This document shows positions 52,384-56,348 of a stretch of 56,348 nt of DNA, piece after piece. The notes under the pieces are model-generated. The model was given only the letters and a program-made list of their open reading frames with translations. It had not been told where the DNA came from and ran no database searches. Numbering within the stretch: the stretch's first letter is position 1; every line of letters starts with the position of its first letter. Source of the stretch: Acidobacteriota bacterium (GTDB taxonomy: Bacteria; Acidobacteriota; Terriglobia; UBA7540); NCBI GenBank assembly GCA_021828285.1, contig JAKASG010000012.1:1-56348 (forward strand). Reading direction: 5' to 3'. Both the position numbers and the translations under genes were made by a program.

Positions 52384-53256
52384 ATGGACCTTAAACCCGA
52401 GGCCGTGAGCAAGGTAACCGTCCCCTATGTTCTCGAACGGAAACTGCACGGCCACAAACTCACCTGCATAACCGCCTACGATTATCCGACGGCGCGACTC
52501 GCCGACGAAGCCGGAATTGACGTCATCCTCGTCGGAGATTCGCTGGGTCAGGTCGTACTGGGGTACGACTCGACCGTGCCCGTAACGCTCGATGAATTGC
52601 TCCACCACACACGCGCAGCGCGCCGGGGAAGCCGGCGATCGTTGCTCGTCATGGATCTGCCTTTCGGTTCTTACCAGGTGAATGACGAGGACGGGTTGCA
52701 TGCGGCGGTCCGCGCGGTGAAGGAAGCGGGTGCGGAAGCCGTTAAACTGGAAGGCGGCCGAAAACGCGCAGCTCTCATTCGCCGCCTCGTTGACGCGGAA
52801 ATCCCCGTCATGGGCCACGTCGGGCTGACGCCGCAGTCAGTTCACGCGATGGGAGGCTACGGCGTTCAGGGAAAAACGCTCGATTCCGCGGGCCGTATTC
52901 TGGCGGACGCGCAAGCCGTCGAGGACGCGGGCGCATTTGCTGTGGTGCTGGAAGGCATTCCGCGCGAGTTGGCGGTGATGATTACGGAGCGCCTTCGAAT
53001 CCCGACCATCGGCATCGGCGCCGGGCCGGATTGCGACGGCCAGATTCTGGTTTTCCACGATTTGGCGGGCCTGACTTTCGGTGCACCGGCAAAATTCGTG
53101 CGGCGGTATGCCAGCCTCGGCGAGGCGATTGCGAAGGCACTCGCCGATTTCCGGCACGACATTCTCGCCGGTGATTATCCTTCCGACGGCGAGTCCTATC
53201 ACTGGCCGAGCGCCGTCCGCGAACAGTTCGAAAAGGAATCATTACGCAGACCTTGA
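52384..53256 (+). CDS. panB: 3-methyl-2-oxobutanoate hydroxymethyltransferase
   Basis: The protein has 290 residues. KLTCITAYDYPTARLADEAGID, VGDSLGQVVLGYDSTVPVTLDE, VMGHVGLTPQSVHAMGGYGVQG and VVLEGIPRELA are the PanB blocks. It makes ketopantoate from ketoisovalerate and methylene-THF, whose supply is set by folD. The ATG at 52384 has GGAGG six bases upstream; the frame is open much further up without conserved sequence. Confidence 0.95.
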   Translation: MDLKPEAVSKVTVPYVLERKLHGHKLTCITAYDYPTARLADEAGIDVILVGDSLGQVVLGYDSTVPVTLDELLHHTRAARRGSRRSLLVMDLPFGSYQVNDEDGLHAAVRAVKEAGAEAVKLEGGRKRAALIRRLVDAEIPVMGHVGLTPQSVHAMGGYGVQGKTLDSAGRILADAQAVEDAGAFAVVLEGIPRELAVMITERLRIPTIGIGAGPDCDGQILVFHDLAGLTFGAPAKFVRRYASLGEAIAKALADFRHDILAGDYPSDGESYHWPSAVREQFEKESLRRP

Positions 53257-53347
53257 AAAAATCCTTTGCCGATTGCGTCATGTTCAGGCGGCCCTCTGCG
53301 CCGCGGACTGGCGCCTCGAAAATTCGGCGCCTTCCGGAGCGATTGCT

Positions 53348-54955
53348 TTGCGGACGATAAAGAGCATTTCGGAAATGAGGGCGGTCGCCCGTGAGGTGCG
53401 CAAACCGGGAAAATCGCTGGCCCTCGTGCCGACGATGGGCGCATTGCACGAAGGCCATTTGAGCCTGATTCGGCGCGCCAAACGCCAATGCGATGCAGTG
53501 GCCGCTTCCATCTTCGTCAACCCGCGACAATTCGACTCCGCCGAAGACCTCAAGCGTTACCCTCGCAACCTCGACCGCGATCTCAAGCTGCTCGATTCCG
53601 AAAATGTGAACTTCGTCTTCACGCCCTCAGCCGAAGAAATGTACGCGGAAAATTTCTCTATCACTGTAGATGCAGGCCCCCTCGCGCATCGGCTTGAAGG
53701 CGCTTTGCGGCCCGGACATTTCGAAGGCGTCGCGAGCGTCGTCCTGAAGCTTTTCAACATCATTCGGCCCGATGTGGCGTATTTCGGCCAGAAGGATTTC
53801 CAGCAAGCGATGGTGATTCGCCGGCTTATTGAAGACCTGAATCTCGACGTTCGCCTTGCGGTCTGCCCCATTGTGCGGGATCCGGCCGGCCTGGCGCTCA
53901 GCTCGCGAAACACTCTGCTGAGCTCCCAGGAGAGTGTCGCCGCATTGATGCTCAGCCGAAGCCTTGTTCGAGCCCGCGATATGGTCTGGGGCGGCGAAAC
54001 AGCCGCTCGCAAGGTTCAGCAGGAAATCGCCCGCGAGTTCGCCACCAACCCGATGGTCTCGCTTGACTACGCGGAAATTGTCGACCCAATGAATTTCATT
54101 CCCGTTGAACGCATCGCGCCCGGGTCCGTCGCGCTGCTGGCAGCGCGCGTGGGATCCGTCCGGTTGATTGACAATCTGATTTTCGGCCCGCCCAATGCGT
54201 CGGCGGACCTGCTTCTGCAGGTCGCGCTTTCGGCGAGCCCGGTGGTCTCCGCGGATGCTCGCATTCCGGGGCTCGAAACGGAGACCTTGCGCCAGAGCAT
54301 CGAAGCTTGCCGCCAGTGCGCCGCCATTTCCCACATCCTCCTGCCCCCGCGTGAGTTCCTGGCGCAGTATGTTCGCCGCGATTACCCCGACTTGAACGTC
54401 GTCCGGGTTGCCGTGATCGGGCGCGACTCGCCGGCAAATCCCCGTCACTTCGTTTACCGCGACGCCGACTGCCCCAACCTCTTCACCGAGCGCCTTTTCG
54501 AGCTCCTCGGCATTGAGAGCTTTACCGAGTTCAAGGAACGCTTCGTGCTTACCGATTCCATCCGGTGTCACGCCACCGGCCCGCGCGTGCCGGGGAAAGC
54601 CATGGAATCCTGCTCGAATTTCCTGCTCCGCGAATTGCGGCTTTTCCCAAACCTCGACACTCTCGTCGTTTTAGGCCAGGACGCCTACTTCGCCGTCCAA
54701 CGGCACCTGATGGGGCGGTCGCCCGACCGCATCCTGCCCTTCGAAAGTCTATTGGAGAAAAAAGGCTGGGCGAGCGAACGAGTTGAGATTCCGGCGATAG
54801 GCTCGCGTGGGTTGCAGATTTTCTACTGCTTCCACCCAACCACCGGCTACGTTCGCAGCCCATCGCTGCGCACGGTGCTGAACGTCCCTGCCGAGCCCGA
54901 GTTCAGCATGCAACCCGAAGGGCCGGTAGGCACATCAGAAATAAAGGAAAGTTGA
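53348..54955 (+). CDS. panC: pantothenate synthetase fused to a uracil-DNA-glycosylase-like domain
   Basis: The chain has 535 residues without a stop between its parts. Residues 1 to about 275 are a full PanC: VPTMGALHEGHLSLI (HIGH-like), IFVNPRQF, FGQKDFQQAMVI and RDPAGLALSSRN (KMSKS-like), ending VRLIDNLIF. A linker of about 25 residues leads to a domain of about 215 residues with EACRQCA, VAVIGRDSP, RCHATGPRVPGKAMESC, LVVLGQDAY and FYCFHPTTGY. These give the outline of the UDG superfamily, and the HP-x-x-G-Y corresponds to its HPS region. The usual GEAPG active-site motif is changed, so glycosylase activity is uncertain. The start is TTG with GGAG eight bases upstream. Confidence 0.85.
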   Translation: MRTIKSISEMRAVAREVRKPGKSLALVPTMGALHEGHLSLIRRAKRQCDAVAASIFVNPRQFDSAEDLKRYPRNLDRDLKLLDSENVNFVFTPSAEEMYAENFSITVDAGPLAHRLEGALRPGHFEGVASVVLKLFNIIRPDVAYFGQKDFQQAMVIRRLIEDLNLDVRLAVCPIVRDPAGLALSSRNTLLSSQESVAALMLSRSLVRARDMVWGGETAARKVQQEIAREFATNPMVSLDYAEIVDPMNFIPVERIAPGSVALLAARVGSVRLIDNLIFGPPNASADLLLQVALSASPVVSADARIPGLETETLRQSIEACRQCAAISHILLPPREFLAQYVRRDYPDLNVVRVAVIGRDSPANPRHFVYRDADCPNLFTERLFELLGIESFTEFKERFVLTDSIRCHATGPRVPGKAMESCSNFLLRELRLFPNLDTLVVLGQDAYFAVQRHLMGRSPDRILPFESLLEKKGWASERVEIPAIGSRGLQIFYCFHPTTGYVRSPSLRTVLNVPAEPEFSMQPEGPVGTSEIKES

Positions 54956-54963
54956 GGTGGAGG

Positions 54964-55002
54964 AGCGGCGCTCGTGAGGAATGGTTGGCCGGGCGCCGCT
55001 CG
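54964..55002. other. inverted repeat overlapping the next promoter
   Basis: GAGCGGCGC (54964-54972) and GCGCCGCTC (54994-55002) are perfect inverted repeats around a 21-base loop. The right arm lies in the spacer of the promoter of the gene at 55071, so it may be an operator or a terminator of panC. Confidence 0.4.
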
Positions 55003-55014
55003 TGCGGTATAATG
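54986..55014 (+). promoter_or_regulatory. promoter of the small secreted protein gene
   Basis: TTGGCC (54986-54991) and a perfect TATAAT (55009-55014) are 17 bases apart. A leader of about 50 bases with GGAGGTGA follows. Confidence 0.6.
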
Positions 55015-55070
55015 TCGGCAGGGAGTCGCGGGGGGATTTGCGCCAACATTATCTTAACCGGAGGTGAACC

Positions 55071-55397
55071 ATGCGCATCAAGCCTTTGATTTTCCCCCTC
55101 AGTGTTTTAGCTCTGGCGATTGGGTTCCAAACCGCCAGCGCGGGGGCCATTCGTTACGCCGGCAAGCAAATCGCAGTCGGAACTACGTCGGCGGTTTCTG
55201 CGGCGGCAAGCGGCGGAAAGACGATCGCCGCAGGCGTCGCGACGGCCGGCCAAGTCACGGGTGGATGGGTTTCAAACCATGCAGGGCCCGTGGGCAACGG
55301 CATAATGACCGGCGTTCGAGGCACGAAGAATTTCTCCGTAAAGGTCGCCAACGGTACTTCCTCCTTCGCGCGAAAAGCCTGGAAGATAATCTGGTAG
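55071..55397 (+). CDS. small exported protein of unknown function, Gly/Ala/Ser-rich
   Basis: The protein has 108 residues. A signal peptide (to about ASAGA at 25) is followed by a Gly/Ala/Ser/Thr-rich mature part with a loose pattern of K-x-I-A-x-G (KQIAVG, KTIAAG) and ending FARKAWKIIW. GGAGGTGAA is at good distance from the ATG. It is flanked by a promoter and a terminator, so it is a one-gene unit. No family recognised. Confidence 0.65.
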   Translation: MRIKPLIFPLSVLALAIGFQTASAGAIRYAGKQIAVGTTSAVSAAASGGKTIAAGVATAGQVTGGWVSNHAGPVGNGIMTGVRGTKNFSVKVANGTSSFARKAWKIIW

Positions 55398-55412
55398 CTG
55401 GATGGCGGACAA

Positions 55413-55434
55413 AGACCCCGGAGAGCCGGGGTCT
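55413..55434 (+). terminator. hairpin terminator after the small secreted protein gene
   Basis: AGACCCCGG-AGAG-CCGGGGTCT is a perfect 9-bp stem with a tetraloop, followed by CTTCTCC (a poor U-tract). Confidence 0.6.
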
Positions 55435-55699
55435 CTTCTCCGCCTTTCTACCGGCTCAAATGCGCTCGTTTGACGTTCCATCCTTCAACAGCTACCGCGC
55501 GCGCCCAAATCTTCCAAGTAAATCGCTGCTGCAGGTCCTGCTCAATGGGATTCCCCCTCTGCGGAACCCGTGAGGTTCCTCGCGTGCCCGTAACGCGCGT
55601 CTTAGTCGCTCATGAATAATCGGCGGTTCAGCAGTTTGCCGCCCGCGCGAGATCGGTCCACATCTCTTCATAAGACTTAACCTGAACCAACCTATGACC
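55435..55699. other. intergenic region, nothing recognised
   Basis: No coding pattern, RNA gene or repeat was found in these 265 bases between the terminator and the 12-bp repeat array. Confidence 0.5.
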
Positions 55700-55700
55700 A

Positions 55701-55763
55701 TTGGACAGATAACTGAGCCAATAACGCCTGAACAAATAACTGTACAAATGACTGAACAAATAT
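55701..55763 (+). repeat. array of about five imperfect 12-bp repeats
   Basis: CTGAACAAATAA (55728), CTGTACAAATGA (55740) and CTGAACAAATAT (55752) are head-to-tail. Two more diverged units (TTGGACAGATAA, CTGAGCCAATAA) precede them from about 55701, with a 3-base interruption. The array ends four bases before the -35 hexamer of the next promoter. Confidence 0.65.
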
Positions 55764-55767
55764 CTGC

Positions 55768-55796
55768 TTGACAAGGTGCGAACGCCCTCATATCAT
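55768..55796 (+). promoter_or_regulatory. strong promoter of the fibre-like gene
   Basis: A perfect TTGACA (55768-55773) and TATCAT (55791-55796) are 17 bases apart. The start codon is at 55850 with AGGAGGG upstream. Confidence 0.7.
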
Positions 55797-55849
55797 CCTT
55801 CCGTTGGCGGGTAAGCTCTAAATTCCAATATTAGGCAGGAGGGTCAGTC

Positions 55850-56348
55850 ATGTCAGGACGGAAACTGCATAGGGTCCGTGGGATATTCGTGTGTGTATTC
55901 ATGCTGGGATTCGCAATCGCGCCGCAGCATCTGGCGGCTCAGCAGGCGAATGATTCAACGCAGGCGGTTGCGGTGAGCGCGCCGCTCGGCTTTTCAAGCG
56001 CAGTCGTTCCGCAATTGATCAAGTTCTCGGGCGTGGCGCTCGATCTTTCGGGCAAGCCGATGGCGGGAACGGCCAACCTGACCTTCTCTATTTACGCGCA
56101 GCAATCGGGCGGCGAGCCGTTGTGGTTTGAGACGCAGACGGTCGAGCTTGATTCCGCGGGGCAGTACACGGTGCTCTTGGGCGCGACGCGGGGCGGGCTG
56201 CCGATGAGCTTGTTCACGTCGGGCGAAGCGCGCTGGCTTGGGATCGAAATCGGCAACGGGCCGGAAGAGGCTCGCGTGCTCTTGCTGAGCGTTCCTTATG
56301 CGCTCGAAGCGGGCAACGCGGAGACGTTGGCCGGGAAGCCGCTTTCAG
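55850..56348 (+). CDS. secreted fibre-like surface protein, truncated by the window edge
   Basis: 166 codons are open from the ATG at 55850 to the edge. A signal peptide (to about HLAAQQA) is followed by a beta-rich domain: VPQLIKFSGVALDLSGKPMAG, LTFSIYAQQSGGEPLWFETQTVELDSAGQYTVLLGA, GEARWLGIEIGN and LLLSVPYALEAGNAETLAG. This order is familiar from large secreted proteins of Acidobacteriota that resemble phage tail fibres or collagen-like proteins. Only the N-terminal domain is visible. AGGAGGG lies seven bases before the start. The strong promoter and repeat array suggest high or regulated expression. Confidence 0.78.
   Translation, partial: MSGRKLHRVRGIFVCVFMLGFAIAPQHLAAQQANDSTQAVAVSAPLGFSSAVVPQLIKFSGVALDLSGKPMAGTANLTFSIYAQQSGGEPLWFETQTVELDSAGQYTVLLGATRGGLPMSLFTSGEARWLGIEIGNGPEEARVLLLSVPYALEAGNAETLAGKPLS

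Noticed and set aside
55701..55763. CRISPR-like array
   Set aside because: The units are 12 bases, head-to-tail and without spacers, and no cas gene is present.
55492..55791. Minus-strand frame covering the 12-bp repeats, with a VIC-x-VIC pattern
   Set aside because: The periodic peptide comes from the DNA repeats; there is no ribosome site, and it runs across the promoter of the next gene.

Overview
The window looks like a chromosomal stretch of a Gram-negative, GC-rich bacterium, most likely an acidobacterium. Lipid A genes (fabZ-lpxA-lpxI) and an LptE lipoprotein show an LPS outer membrane. The partial gene at the right edge belongs to a secreted, fibre-like family that I associate with Acidobacteriota. 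Sedolisin-type S53 proteases and Tat-exported Gfo/Idh/MocA proteins also fit that phylum. The phylum is an inference; no rRNA or tRNA gene was seen.

Left part (1-12 kb) is mostly envelope and secreted functions: a truncated exported repeat protein, a PilZ/zinc-ribbon protein, a STAS anti-sigma antagonist, a plasma-membrane type proton-pumping P-ATPase, a GH16 glycosidase, a minus-strand trio (pilin-like membrane protein, GHMP sugar kinase, BamE-like protein), an S53 protease with FN3 and Ig-like domains, and a LolA-like protein. From 12 to 23 kb the genes are metabolic: pyrK-pyrD, a metallophosphoesterase, an inositol-monophosphatase-family enzyme, a MoaD-MoaE fusion, an SDR epimerase, a degenerate receiver domain, aguA-aguB (agmatine to putrescine), a Tat-exported oxidoreductase, coaE and folD.

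The middle (23-36 kb) holds tightly packed operons: fabZ-lpxA-lpxI-Gfo/Idh/MocA for lipid A; a TonB-C protein; miaA-hfq-hflX; psd-pssA-(Asd-like pseudoenzyme)-lptE for phosphatidylethanolamine synthesis and LPS export; and holA facing rpsT. Many neighbours overlap by 1-4 bases, which suggests translational coupling.

The right part (36-56 kb) carries hpt, then mutS-(GH3 pseudoenzyme)-anmK, a DUF218 protein, tsaC, a macB-type permease broken by an internal deletion and frame change, a GT28 glycosyltransferase, a NodB deacetylase, an Nramp-like transporter with an iron-box-like site in its promoter, a BON protein, and a long same-strand run ruvC-ruvA-ruvB-folK-deoxynucleoside kinase-panB-panC. 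The panC product is continuous with a C-terminal uracil-DNA-glycosylase-like domain, the most unusual object in the window. Two families here (Asd and GH3/NagZ) have lost their catalytic residues yet remain intact genes. Several promoters have good sigma70 hexamers, and three have short tandem repeats directly against or just upstream of the -35 element. No CRISPR array, insertion sequence or prophage was recognised.
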